A DNA stretch of 64,000 bases from Erysipelotrichaceae bacterium (GTDB taxonomy: Bacteria; Bacillota_I; Bacilli_A; Erysipelotrichales; Erysipelotrichaceae), in assembly GCA_017405785.1 (NCBI GenBank), contig JAFQZR010000027.1, positions 186,001 to 250,000 of the forward strand. Reading direction: 5' to 3'. Shown here one piece after another: positions 53,849-61,344 of the stretch. The notes below the pieces were generated by a model that made no database searches, was not told where the DNA came from, and saw nothing but the letters and a program-made list of their open reading frames with translations. The position numbers and the translations under genes were made by a program. The stretch's first letter is position 1. Each line of letters opens with the position of its first letter.

Positions 53849-55267
53849 TTATCTGTGGGCTTTCCTTATCATGCCCTTTACGGTCTTAAGACGAGGTATC
53901 AGGCCACGGTAGTCTTTGATCTTGTATTCCCAGTTAGGAGAGCCAATCGTACCCGGAAGATTGATGCGGCGGGTGTCATGCAGGATGTCGTTTATGGACA
54001 GAACCGCCAGTTCACAGTTGGAATCCAGGCAGTACTGCAGGAAGGCATCCAAGCCCTTTATCTCCGGATATTTCTTTCTGATGAACCTTGATACCTTTCC
54101 CTTTTCAGGATAGTCCATGATTTTATACCAAGTTCTCAGGGCTTCATTGTCGTGGGTTCCGATGTAGCAAATCTGATGTTTTCTGGTCTCATCAAAGAAA
54201 TTGAATTCCATTACCAGCATGCCCATCAGATTATATCTGTCTCTTAATTGATGAACTTCATCTCTTAAGTCACCCAGGTCTTCCGCAATGATCTGGATAT
54301 TCGGATACTTCTTATAGAAACGGCGGAAGAAATCATTGCCGCTGTTGACGATCCATTCGCCGTTGATGGCCGTCTCCTCACTGTTATGGATCTTCCAGTA
54401 GGTATCAAAAGCCCTGAAGTGGTCTATACGCACAATGTCATAGATTTTGGAAGCATCATGAATTCTTTCATACCAGAAATCGTAATCATGTCTGCGCATA
54501 TAGTCCCAGTCATACAGAGGGTTTCCCCATCTCTGACCGGTCTCGGAGAAATAATCAGGCGGTACCCCGGCGATCCATTCCGGACGGCCGTCATCATACA
54601 GCAGGAAATAGCTGCGGTTGTAGTAAACATCATCAGAGTCAATGCCCACATAGAAAGGCATGTCACCCATGATCTTTATTCCCTTCTTATTCGCATATCT
54701 CTTCAGTCTATTGAACTGAGTGTATAACTGATACTGAATATAACTGTGGAAACTGATGGTTTCCCGGTATTGTTCCTCAAGTTGACTGTCTCTGGTAACC
54801 GGATAATCCTTATACTGCTGCGGCCAGTCAGTCCAGCAGATGTTACCGTTGGCTTCCTTGAAGGTAATGAAGGCAGCATAGTCTCTGACCCACTTCTGGC
54901 TGATGAAATCTCTGTATTTCTTGCCGCCCTTGAAATTCTTATAGCTTCTCCAGAGAAATTCCCTCTTGATCATCTGGGAACCCTGGTAGTCAACGCTGTC
55001 ACTTCTCCAGGATTGCGGCAGATCATCCAGCAGGTTTTCCTGTTTCAGCTGCTGCAGTGAAATGTATCTTTCATCCAGAGCTCTTGATGAATAGGCCTGA
55101 TAAGGCGAATTGCCGTAACCTAAAGGATTCAGCGGCAGTATCTGCCACAGTTTAAATCCTGCTTCAGCTATCATATCTACAAAACGGTATGCTTCCCGCC
55201 CGAAATCACCGACACCGTAAAGGCCCGGCAAAGAAGCGATAGGCATTAAGATACCAGCTTTTCTCAT
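53849..55267 (-). CDS. malQ: 4-alpha-glucanotransferase (amylomaltase)
   Basis: 472 residues, GH77. Transfers alpha-1,4-glucan segments between maltodextrins, releasing glucose. Expected motifs are seen: MPIASLPGLYGVGDFG, LPLNPLGYGNSPYQAYSSRA, GDMPFYVGIDSDDV, the nucleophile region VRIDHFRAF, EDLGDLRDEV and CYIGTHDNE. The ATG at 55265-55267 is preceded by GGAG. The upstream promoter overlaps a cre-like site, and a LacI-family regulator lies downstream. Confidence 0.96.
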   Translation of the reverse strand: MRKAGILMPIASLPGLYGVGDFGREAYRFVDMIAEAGFKLWQILPLNPLGYGNSPYQAYSSRALDERYISLQQLKQENLLDDLPQSWRSDSVDYQGSQMIKREFLWRSYKNFKGGKKYRDFISQKWVRDYAAFITFKEANGNICWTDWPQQYKDYPVTRDSQLEEQYRETISFHSYIQYQLYTQFNRLKRYANKKGIKIMGDMPFYVGIDSDDVYYNRSYFLLYDDGRPEWIAGVPPDYFSETGQRWGNPLYDWDYMRRHDYDFWYERIHDASKIYDIVRIDHFRAFDTYWKIHNSEETAINGEWIVNSGNDFFRRFYKKYPNIQIIAEDLGDLRDEVHQLRDRYNLMGMLVMEFNFFDETRKHQICYIGTHDNEALRTWYKIMDYPEKGKVSRFIRKKYPEIKGLDAFLQYCLDSNCELAVLSINDILHDTRRINLPGTIGSPNWEYKIKDYRGLIPRLKTVKGMIRKAHR

Positions 55268-55299
55268 TATTATCATCTCCATCTATTTCCGTTACTTCT

Positions 55300-55336
55300 A
55301 TTTTAAATCAACCCTTCCCTGATGTAAACGTCACTA
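55300..55336 (-). promoter_or_regulatory. malQ promoter with overlapping cre-like site
   Basis: TTTACA (55323-55328), a 17-base spacer and TAAAAT (55300-55305) on the minus strand. On the plus strand ATGTAAACGTCACTA (55322-55336) overlaps the -35 and resembles a cre site with two mismatches. Confidence 0.55.
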
Positions 55337-55354
55337 TTCACTATTAACTGCTCT

Positions 55355-55366
55355 GCAATCGTTTGT
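55355..55366. promoter_or_regulatory. Second LacI-type operator-like site
   Basis: GCAATCGTTTGT resembles the MalR consensus GCAAACGTTTGC. It lies between malQ and fucO. Confidence 0.4.
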
Positions 55367-55376
55367 TTTTCGTTCC

Positions 55377-55447
55377 TTTTCACAAGGCATATAATGCTAG
55401 TATTTTCACAAATATAGTACAATTAGGGTGTACAGAATGACTGTACA
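55377..55447 (+). promoter_or_regulatory. fucO promoter region with repeats
   Basis: TATAAT at 55390-55395 is flanked by two direct copies of TTTTCACAA (55377-55385 and 55403-55411). Downstream, TGTACAG-AATGA-CTGTACA (55429-55447) is a perfect inverted repeat whose right arm abuts the AGGAGG ribosome site. Confidence 0.55.
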
Positions 55448-55458
55448 GGAGGAAACAT

Positions 55459-56607
55459 ATGGCAAACAGATTCATCTTAAACGAAACATCATACCATGGC
55501 GCTGGCGCCATTAATGAGATCGTCAGCGAATTCAGAAACCGCGGTTTCAAGAAGGCATTTGTCGCTTCTGACCCTGGACTTCTGCAGTTTGGCATTACAG
55601 CTAAAGTTACCGATCTGCTCGATGAAGCCTGCATCCCTTATGTTGTATATTCCAACATCCAGCCAAACCCGACAATCGAAAACGTCAAAAGCGGCGTAAA
55701 GGCCTTTGCTGAGTCAGGTGCCGACATGATCATCGCCATCGGCGGCGGTTCATCAATGGACACTTCCAAGGCTATCGGCATCATCAACACCAACCCTGAA
55801 TTTGCGGATGTCCGCTCTCTGGAAGGTGTTGCTCCGACCAAGAAGCCTTGCACACCGATCTTCGCTGTTCCGACCACTGCCGGTACAGCTGCTGAAGTAA
55901 CGATCAACTACGTCATTACTGACGTTGAAAAGAAGAGAAAATTCGTCTGCGTTGACGTTCACGACATTCCGGTAGTAGCCTTTGTCGATCCGGACATGAT
56001 GGCTTCAATGCCTGCCGGCTTAACAGCCGCCACCGGCATGGATGCCCTCACCCACGCCATCGAAGGTTATATCACTGCCGGTGCCTGGGAACTGTCAGAC
56101 ATGTTCCACATCACCGCCATCCGCATGATCGCCAAGAGCTTGAGAGACGCTGTCAACAACGATCCTGACGGACGTAAAGCCATGGCATTAGCACAGTATG
56201 TTGCCGGCATGGGCTTCTCCAACGTCGGTCTGGGTGTTGACCACTCCATGGCTCATACTCTCAGTGCCTACTACAACATGCCTCACGGCAAGGCCTGCGC
56301 AACATTGTTACCAACAGTAATGGCCTACAACGCTCCGGTAACTGGTGAAAAGTACAGAGACATCGCTGATGCCTTCGGTGTAGCCGGTGCTTATGAAATG
56401 CCTCTGGAAGAAGCCAGAGAAGCTGCCATCAATGCTGTTAAGAAACTCGGTGAAGATGTCGGTATCGTAATGTCACTCAAGGGTGTTGTCCCTGCAGAGG
56501 ATATTGATGCTCTGTCAGCTGATGCCTTCAAGGATGCCTGCACACCAGGCAACCCAAGACCGGTAACAGTTGCGGACATCAAGGAAATGTTCCTGTCACT
56601 GATCTAA
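55459..56607 (+). CDS. fucO: Lactaldehyde reductase / 1,2-propanediol oxidoreductase
   Basis: 382 residues, iron-dependent alcohol dehydrogenase very close to E. coli FucO in the stretches I can compare from memory (ADVRSLEG, PTTAGTAAEVTINYVITD, ATGMDALTHAIEGYITAGAW, QYVAGMGFSNVGLG). The metal ligands are present in DALTHAIEGY, DHSMAH and MPHGKA, and the NAD site in AIGGGSSMDTSKAIG. It reduces lactaldehyde to 1,2-propanediol, regenerating NAD during fermentation of fucose or rhamnose. No fucose genes lie next to it. Confidence 0.93.
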   Translation: MANRFILNETSYHGAGAINEIVSEFRNRGFKKAFVASDPGLLQFGITAKVTDLLDEACIPYVVYSNIQPNPTIENVKSGVKAFAESGADMIIAIGGGSSMDTSKAIGIINTNPEFADVRSLEGVAPTKKPCTPIFAVPTTAGTAAEVTINYVITDVEKKRKFVCVDVHDIPVVAFVDPDMMASMPAGLTAATGMDALTHAIEGYITAGAWELSDMFHITAIRMIAKSLRDAVNNDPDGRKAMALAQYVAGMGFSNVGLGVDHSMAHTLSAYYNMPHGKACATLLPTVMAYNAPVTGEKYRDIADAFGVAGAYEMPLEEAREAAINAVKKLGEDVGIVMSLKGVVPAEDIDALSADAFKDACTPGNPRPVTVADIKEMFLSLI

Positions 56608-56616
56608 TCCATAAGA

Positions 56617-56642
56617 AAAGGAGTTCAACAACTCCTTTTTTC
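56617..56642. terminator. Terminator after fucO (bidirectional)
   Basis: AAAGGAGTT-CAAC-AACTCCTTT stem-loop followed by TTTTCG; the convergent esterase gene ends at 56645. Confidence 0.85.
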
Positions 56643-56644
56643 GT

Positions 56645-57526
56645 CTACTTAATGAACTTACGGAAGAATGCACATTCCTCATCATTACATATCCGGGCAT
56701 CTTCCGTTTTTATGTTGCAGTGGAAGACATGAGGAAGCCTGTTCTTCGCTGATCCATACATTCGGTATGTGAACGGGACCTGATGAGCTTTCAGATCCGC
56801 TATCAGTCTTTCCGGCTGGTCCTTCAGGAAGTCACCGTATGAAGTCATCACAAATGAAGGCGGGAATTTCCTGGTGACATTGCCCACACAGTTCATCTTT
56901 TTCAGGTCTTTTACCTTCCAATCAGGAGGAACAACCTCGCCCATTAAAGAGTTAGAGAGACTCTCAGGTTCATTTGAACTGTCAGCATAACGTCCGCAAT
57001 TGAGCCCAATTGCCCTGAAACAGAACTTTTCCGGTAAATCCAGCTTATATTTTCTGGCAAATCTGCTGTTTGTCAGAATAGCTGAATAAACAGACAGTAT
57101 CTGTCCCCCTGCCGAGTCACCTACCGCAAAGATATTGTTACAGTCAAAGCCGTATTTATCACCGTTGGCCAATGTCCACTTGACCACACTGTTGGTATCT
57201 TCAACGGCTGCCGGATAACGGTATTCCGGTGCCAGTCTGTAACTGTAGTTAACTATCACAAAACCTCTCTGAGCCAGAGACATGGCATAGAACTGGTATA
57301 CTCCTTTGTCACCGTAAACCCAGCCTCCGCCATGAACGATCATGATAACCGGAAGCTTTCCCTTCACTCCCTTTGGCCTGTAAACATCAAGTACCTGAAA
57401 TTCAGGATCTTCTCCATACTGAATATCATCAAAACGTACAACATCATCCGGTGTCGTCAGTCCTGCATCTCTTTTGCGGTCTGATTCACCGAATCCCTTT
57501 CTGATTCTCTCACTGATTGTCGACAT
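56645..57526 (-). CDS. Alpha/beta hydrolase, esterase (HSL type)
   Basis: 293 residues. Oxyanion motif HGGGWVYG, YRLAPEYRYPAAVEDT and the nucleophile elbow GDSAGG are the hormone-sensitive-lipase/esterase signature; the catalytic His is probably in RLPHVFHCN near the C-terminus. No signal peptide, so it acts on small esters in the cytosol. It is alone, with fucO converging and an unknown gene diverging. Confidence 0.92.
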   Translation of the reverse strand: MSTISERIRKGFGESDRKRDAGLTTPDDVVRFDDIQYGEDPEFQVLDVYRPKGVKGKLPVIMIVHGGGWVYGDKGVYQFYAMSLAQRGFVIVNYSYRLAPEYRYPAAVEDTNSVVKWTLANGDKYGFDCNNIFAVGDSAGGQILSVYSAILTNSRFARKYKLDLPEKFCFRAIGLNCGRYADSSNEPESLSNSLMGEVVPPDWKVKDLKKMNCVGNVTRKFPPSFVMTSYGDFLKDQPERLIADLKAHQVPFTYRMYGSAKNRLPHVFHCNIKTEDARICNDEECAFFRKFIK

Positions 57527-57621
57527 ATTATTGCTCTCCTGTGTTTTCTGCTTTCATCATATCCTATTAATCTGTATAATGCCATCTTTTCTGCTATTAT
57601 GGAAATAGCAGGAGATCAGTA

Positions 57622-58467
57622 ATGAAAAATAACGCATATAACGACCTTTTGGTAATAATCAATAATGTAAAAAGCTCTTTGTACCAGCTGCTGCCAGAGA
57701 AGTACGTTGAATTCGTCAAAAGCTGCGCTGCACCGGATGGACAATCGGATATCAGGCGGGATGTACCGCTGGAAGAGCAGAAACTTTCCGAAGAGACCAG
57801 AAACCATCTGGCTGCTCTCTATCTTACATATTGGTCAGAAGGCCCTCTGTGCCGCCGTGAGTTTGCGGAAAAGTTATATAAAAACGAGCTTGCCTATGGC
57901 GGAAAAGAAAGCAGGTCCATGACAGAAGAAGAGTATCAGGCTTTCCTTGAACCGTTTGATGACTGGAACGAAATGTTTGGCCTTATACCTTACTGGGCCC
58001 AGAGCAGAGGCTGGCAGCCTGAACACTGCTACCAGATCGCTTCAAAAGATGAGAATGCGGAGCTTGTTGCCGGAGATTTCAACCTCAAAGAGGTGTATAT
58101 TACACCTGAACAAAGGAACGTTATCCTTAAAGAAGCACAGCAGTGGGTTCTTGTTAAGGAGATTAAAGAGTCGGAGACGCTGTATTGGCACAACGACGAT
58201 CACTCGGAATGGACCAGAAGTGAAGAGACCGAGGACTTTTACAAAAACATGGTAGTGATAAAAGACGGACATTTCTTCGGTGCACTTCTGGATACGATTC
58301 ATCACTGGGGTATGGGCATGGCATCCTATCGAAACAATGAGTACGGTATATTATGCATCGATGGAAGCCAAGCCGGCAGAACCGATGAGTACGAAGGACG
58401 TTCAAGCGATGAATCCTCATACGATAAGAAAACAACATATTCTCTTAAAAGAAAACAACAGCAATAA
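57622..58467 (+). CDS. Unrecognised protein preceding ROK kinase 2
   Basis: 281 residues, acidic with no signal peptide or membrane helix. It contains an aromatic-rich middle (DDWNEMFGLIPYWAQSRGW) and a C-terminal DGHFFGALLDTIHHWGMGMASYRNNEYG segment. I do not recognise the family and see no catalytic pattern. GGAG lies eight bases before the ATG. The second ROK kinase gene begins 29 bases downstream, so they are probably cotranscribed. Confidence 0.75.
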   Translation: MKNNAYNDLLVIINNVKSSLYQLLPEKYVEFVKSCAAPDGQSDIRRDVPLEEQKLSEETRNHLAALYLTYWSEGPLCRREFAEKLYKNELAYGGKESRSMTEEEYQAFLEPFDDWNEMFGLIPYWAQSRGWQPEHCYQIASKDENAELVAGDFNLKEVYITPEQRNVILKEAQQWVLVKEIKESETLYWHNDDHSEWTRSEETEDFYKNMVVIKDGHFFGALLDTIHHWGMGMASYRNNEYGILCIDGSQAGRTDEYEGRSSDESSYDKKTTYSLKRKQQQ

Positions 58468-58496
58468 GCAAGGAATAATACAGGAGGAACGGCAAT

Positions 58497-59396
58497 ATGA
58501 AACTGATGGTATTTGACGTAGGCGGAACTGAAATAAAATACGGTGTTATGGATGAAAACTGCAATATCACTGACAAGGGTTATGTTCCTACACCGATGGA
58601 TACCTTTGAGCATTTCTCACAGGTTATATACGATATTTATGAACCGCACAAAAATGAAGTTAAAGGCATAGCCATGGCCTTACCGGGATTCATCGATGCG
58701 GATAAGGGACTGGTTTTAGGAAGCGGTGCCCTGCATTACAACTGGGGAAAGGCCGTCGGTCCGTTACTGTCCGAAAAATGCGGATGTCCTGTCTCCATTG
58801 AAAATGACGGCAAGGCTGCAGCATGGGCTGAATATCTCAAGGGATCCCTTCAGGGCTGTACCAATGCCGCAGTATTTCTGATCGGTACCGGAGTTGGCGG
58901 CGGTATCATCATCAACGGTGAAGTAGTCAGAGGCGTTCATGCTACTGCCGGTGAATTCAGCTATATAAACCGGGATCCGAATCTGTTTGGTCAGTATGAA
59001 GGCTTTGTGGGTTCCTGCTGCGCTACCAGAGGTCTGTTAGGAACTTATAAGAAGCTGAAACAGACTGATGAGGCAATTGACGGACGTGAGTTCTTCCGCC
59101 GTCTGCCTGATGATCCAATCGCTCAGGAAGTGCTCGATGACTTTGCCCTGAAGATTGCGAGACAGTGCTTCAACCTGTACTGGCTGCTTGATACCGAAAA
59201 GATCGCCATCGGCGGAGGCGTCAGCCGTCAGCCGATCCTGATCGATACCATCAGGAAAAAGTTTGACGAAATGCTGCAGGTATGTGCTTTCCGCAATGTT
59301 CTCACACCTATACATATGGACATTGTCCGGTCAACCTACGGCAATGAAGCCAACATGATCGGCGCCTACATGGCTTACACCAGAAAGTATCAGTAA
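58497..59396 (+). CDS. Second ROK-family kinase
   Basis: 299 residues. MVFDVGGTEIKYGVMDEN phosphate motif, GIAMALPGFID, the ENDGKAAAWAE catalytic Asp, and GTGVGGGIIINGEVVRGVHATAGEFSYI. Like the ROK protein at 33-34 kb it lacks the standard zinc motif, although SCCATRG keeps two adjacent cysteines there. It is probably a sugar or N-acetylsugar kinase; such zinc-less ROK proteins often act on N-acetylmannosamine or beta-glucosides. AGGAGG ribosome site. Confidence 0.9.
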   Translation: MKLMVFDVGGTEIKYGVMDENCNITDKGYVPTPMDTFEHFSQVIYDIYEPHKNEVKGIAMALPGFIDADKGLVLGSGALHYNWGKAVGPLLSEKCGCPVSIENDGKAAAWAEYLKGSLQGCTNAAVFLIGTGVGGGIIINGEVVRGVHATAGEFSYINRDPNLFGQYEGFVGSCCATRGLLGTYKKLKQTDEAIDGREFFRRLPDDPIAQEVLDDFALKIARQCFNLYWLLDTEKIAIGGGVSRQPILIDTIRKKFDEMLQVCAFRNVLTPIHMDIVRSTYGNEANMIGAYMAYTRKYQ

Positions 59397-59399
59397 CAA

Positions 59400-59427
59400 A
59401 AAGTTCCAGATTTGGAACTTTTTTTGT
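59400..59427. terminator. Bidirectional terminator between ROK kinase 2 and the ZIP gene
   Basis: AAAAGTTCCA-GATT-TGGAACTTTT with T-runs on both strands. Confidence 0.9.
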
Positions 59428-60213
59428 TTATCCTAATGCGACATCCAGAGCCATCATGACTGTAAAACCCAGGGCGAACATCACAACACCGATGTTGGAG
59501 TGTTCTCCTTCTGACATTTCCGGTATGAGCTCTTCAACAACGACATACAGCATGGCTCCGGCCGCAAAGCTTAGCATGTACGGCATAAACGGAACGATCA
59601 GTCTTGAAGCAACAACTGTCAGAAAGCCGAACAGCGGTTCAACAGCACCTGTCAGTACGCCATCCCAGAATGATCTCCACTTGGATTTTCCTTCAGCCCT
59701 TAAAGGCATGGAGATGATCGCTCCTTCCGGGAAGTTCTGAATAGCGATACCAAGAGCTAGCGCCAGTGCTCCTCCTGCCGTAATATCTGCCTGATGTGAA
59801 AGATAACCGGCATATACCACACCTACAGCCATGCCTTCAGGAATGTTATGCAGCGTCACTGCCAGTAACATCATCACCGTACGTGACAGATGACTCTCAC
59901 TGCCTTCAGGCTTATCAGCATTCATGTGCAGATGCGGAATGAAGGTATCCAGGAATAAAAGAAACAGAATTCCCAGCCAGAAACCGCCCACAGCCGGCGC
60001 AAAAGCCCAGCGGCCCAGATCAGCTGACTGGTCCATCGCCGGTATGATCAGTGACCATATTGAAGCCGCTGTCATTACACCTGAAGCAAAACCTGTCAGG
60101 GCTTTCTGCACCTTACTGCCCAGCTGATCCTTCATGAAAAAGACACAGGCAGCTCCTGCAGAGGTACCGATAAAAGGTATCATTAATCCCCAGAACAGTT
60201 CCCTGTTTACCAT
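59428..60213 (-). CDS. ZIP-family divalent metal transporter
   Basis: 261 residues, eight predicted helices. The transport helices carry the metal-site motifs HNIPEGMAVGVV and QNFPEGAIISMPL, as in ZupT/ZIP11-type importers of zinc and other divalent metals. The MNADKPEG-containing loop is short. It overlaps the upstream HMA gene by seven bases, an unusual pairing since HMA proteins usually accompany P-type ATPases. Confidence 0.93.
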   Translation of the reverse strand: MVNRELFWGLMIPFIGTSAGAACVFFMKDQLGSKVQKALTGFASGVMTAASIWSLIIPAMDQSADLGRWAFAPAVGGFWLGILFLLFLDTFIPHLHMNADKPEGSESHLSRTVMMLLAVTLHNIPEGMAVGVVYAGYLSHQADITAGGALALALGIAIQNFPEGAIISMPLRAEGKSKWRSFWDGVLTGAVEPLFGFLTVVASRLIVPFMPYMLSFAAGAMLYVVVEELIPEMSEGEHSNIGVVMFALGFTVMMALDVALG

Positions 60214-60461
60214 AAGCCAAATAACCCTTTCTTTTTATATTGTTCAGTTCTGATTTCCAGGCACTGATAACCCGTTTCATTTATAGCTTTTTTCAAAGCT
60301 TCTTCATCAATATCATTTTGTGTGAGAAACACAGTCTCACCCTTTTTATATGATGAAGACACCTTTTCGGCATTACGTACGGCTTTTCTTACCGTATCGT
60401 TCATATGGGCTTCACACATTCCGCAGGCCATACCCTCTATCTTCAATGTTACTTTCAACAT
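60207..60461 (-). CDS. Heavy-metal-associated (HMA) domain protein
   Basis: 84 residues: one HMA ferredoxin-like fold with the metal site GMACGMCEAH (MxCxxC) and a C-terminal KKKGLFGLW tail. It binds a soft or transition metal such as copper or zinc in the cytosol and may hand it to, or take it from, the overlapping ZIP transporter. The ribosome site is GGAGG. The promoter has a 16-base palindromic operator at the transcription start. Confidence 0.93.
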   Translation of the reverse strand: MLKVTLKIEGMACGMCEAHMNDTVRKAVRNAEKVSSSYKKGETVFLTQNDIDEEALKKAINETGYQCLEIRTEQYKKKGLFGLW

Positions 60462-60478
60462 TACTTCTCACCTCCACA

Positions 60479-60494
60479 GTTAGCATATGCTAAC
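60479..60494. promoter_or_regulatory. Perfect 16-bp palindromic operator, GTTAGCATATGCTAAC
   Basis: It lies just downstream of the HMA-ZIP -10 box, covering the predicted transcription start. The sequence resembles sites of DtxR/MntR-type metal repressors; this assignment is inference. Confidence 0.75.
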
Positions 60495-60498
60495 AGAT

Positions 60499-60527
60499 AG
60501 TATAGCACTTATCTTTCAACATGGAAA
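60499..60527 (-). promoter_or_regulatory. Promoter of the HMA-ZIP operon
   Basis: TTTCCA (60522-60527), a 17-base spacer and TATACT (60499-60504, with a G two bases upstream) on the minus strand. Confidence 0.65.
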
Positions 60528-60583
60528 GGAACTCACCTCAAAGACATACATTTCAACAAATGTCACTGTATTTATGACAAAGA

Positions 60584-60601
60584 ATCCCTGAAAACAGGGA
60601 T
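60584..60601 (-). terminator. Terminator after the GNAT gene
   Basis: ATCCCTG-TTTT-CAGGGAT followed by TCTTTG on the minus strand. Confidence 0.75.
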
Positions 60602-60603
60602 CA

Positions 60604-61107
60604 TTATAATTTCAGTATTGCCGGTATTTCATCCCAGCCTTCAGGCAGCTTATCGGCTTCCACAAACCCGAATGACCGGTACAGTTTTTTAGCAACTTCG
60701 TTTTCCGGTTCATAGGAAAGCCAGCAGTACTCTGCTTCTCCGCACGGGAAAGTACGTATGAATTCCAGAGCCAGTCTCATGGCTTCTTTGCCATATCCCC
60801 TGTTCTGATATTTCTCATCAATCATGAAACGCCAGATTATATAGTTATTTTTACTCAGAGGATACTGTTTCAGGTCTTCCTCATCAAAAATATCAAATCC
60901 GATCATCAGAAAGCCGACAGGTGTTTCCCCATCGTAGATGCCGAAAGGCTGAGCATATCTGCCATCGGCCACATTGGCATAAGCTTCTGCCAGGCTGTAG
61001 ATGTTATCCGCAACATACTCTCTCTGCTTTTCAGCAGGCTTCAGATCGATCAGATCATCAAAGTTATCTCTGTTGACTTTTACAAGTTGGATGTTTCCGT
61101 TTTCCAT
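60604..61107 (-). CDS. GNAT acetyltransferase, polyamine-type
   Basis: 167 residues resembling the spermine/spermidine acetyltransferase branch: NIYSLAEAYANVADGRYAQPFGIYDGETPVGFLMIGF, then RFMIDEKYQNRGYGKEAMRLAL for acetyl-CoA binding and CWLSYEPENEVAKKLYRSFGF. The substrate is not proven. It is the last of four GNAT-related genes in a row on this strand. Confidence 0.9.
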   Translation of the reverse strand: MENGNIQLVKVNRDNFDDLIDLKPAEKQREYVADNIYSLAEAYANVADGRYAQPFGIYDGETPVGFLMIGFDIFDEEDLKQYPLSKNNYIIWRFMIDEKYQNRGYGKEAMRLALEFIRTFPCGEAEYCWLSYEPENEVAKKLYRSFGFVEADKLPEGWDEIPAILKL

Positions 61108-61130
61108 ATTTCAAAACTCTCTACAAATCC

Positions 61131-61344
61131 TTATAATTCCTTCTTAAAACAGATGATTCTGTTAGTTTCCTTAAATCCCATTTCCAAATGGAAGTTCAGA
61201 CTGTCAGCATTATCAAGTTCGCAATCACTGGCAAACTCCCTGCAGCCTTTTTCCCTGGCCCATTTCTCACACTCTGCCAGCAATTGGGCAGCATATCCCC
61301 TATGTCAGTATTCTTCCATTACGAATATCTGCTTTTCTGATCAT
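61131..61344 (-). pseudogene. Remnant of an AAC(6')-type acetyltransferase gene
   Basis: The minus strand starts ATG ATC AGA AAA GCA (MIRKADIRN), a GNAT-like N-terminus overlapping the upstream stop, with GAGGAAAC as ribosome site. After about ten codons the frame shifts, and the second frame reads VMEEY-stop-HRGYAAQLLAECEKWAR, then REFASDCELDNADSLNFH and NRIICFKKEL. The latter is the very characteristic C-terminus of AAC(6')-I enzymes. About 80 central residues are missing, so this is an internally deleted, frameshifted pseudogene with a further in-frame TGA. Confidence 0.85.
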
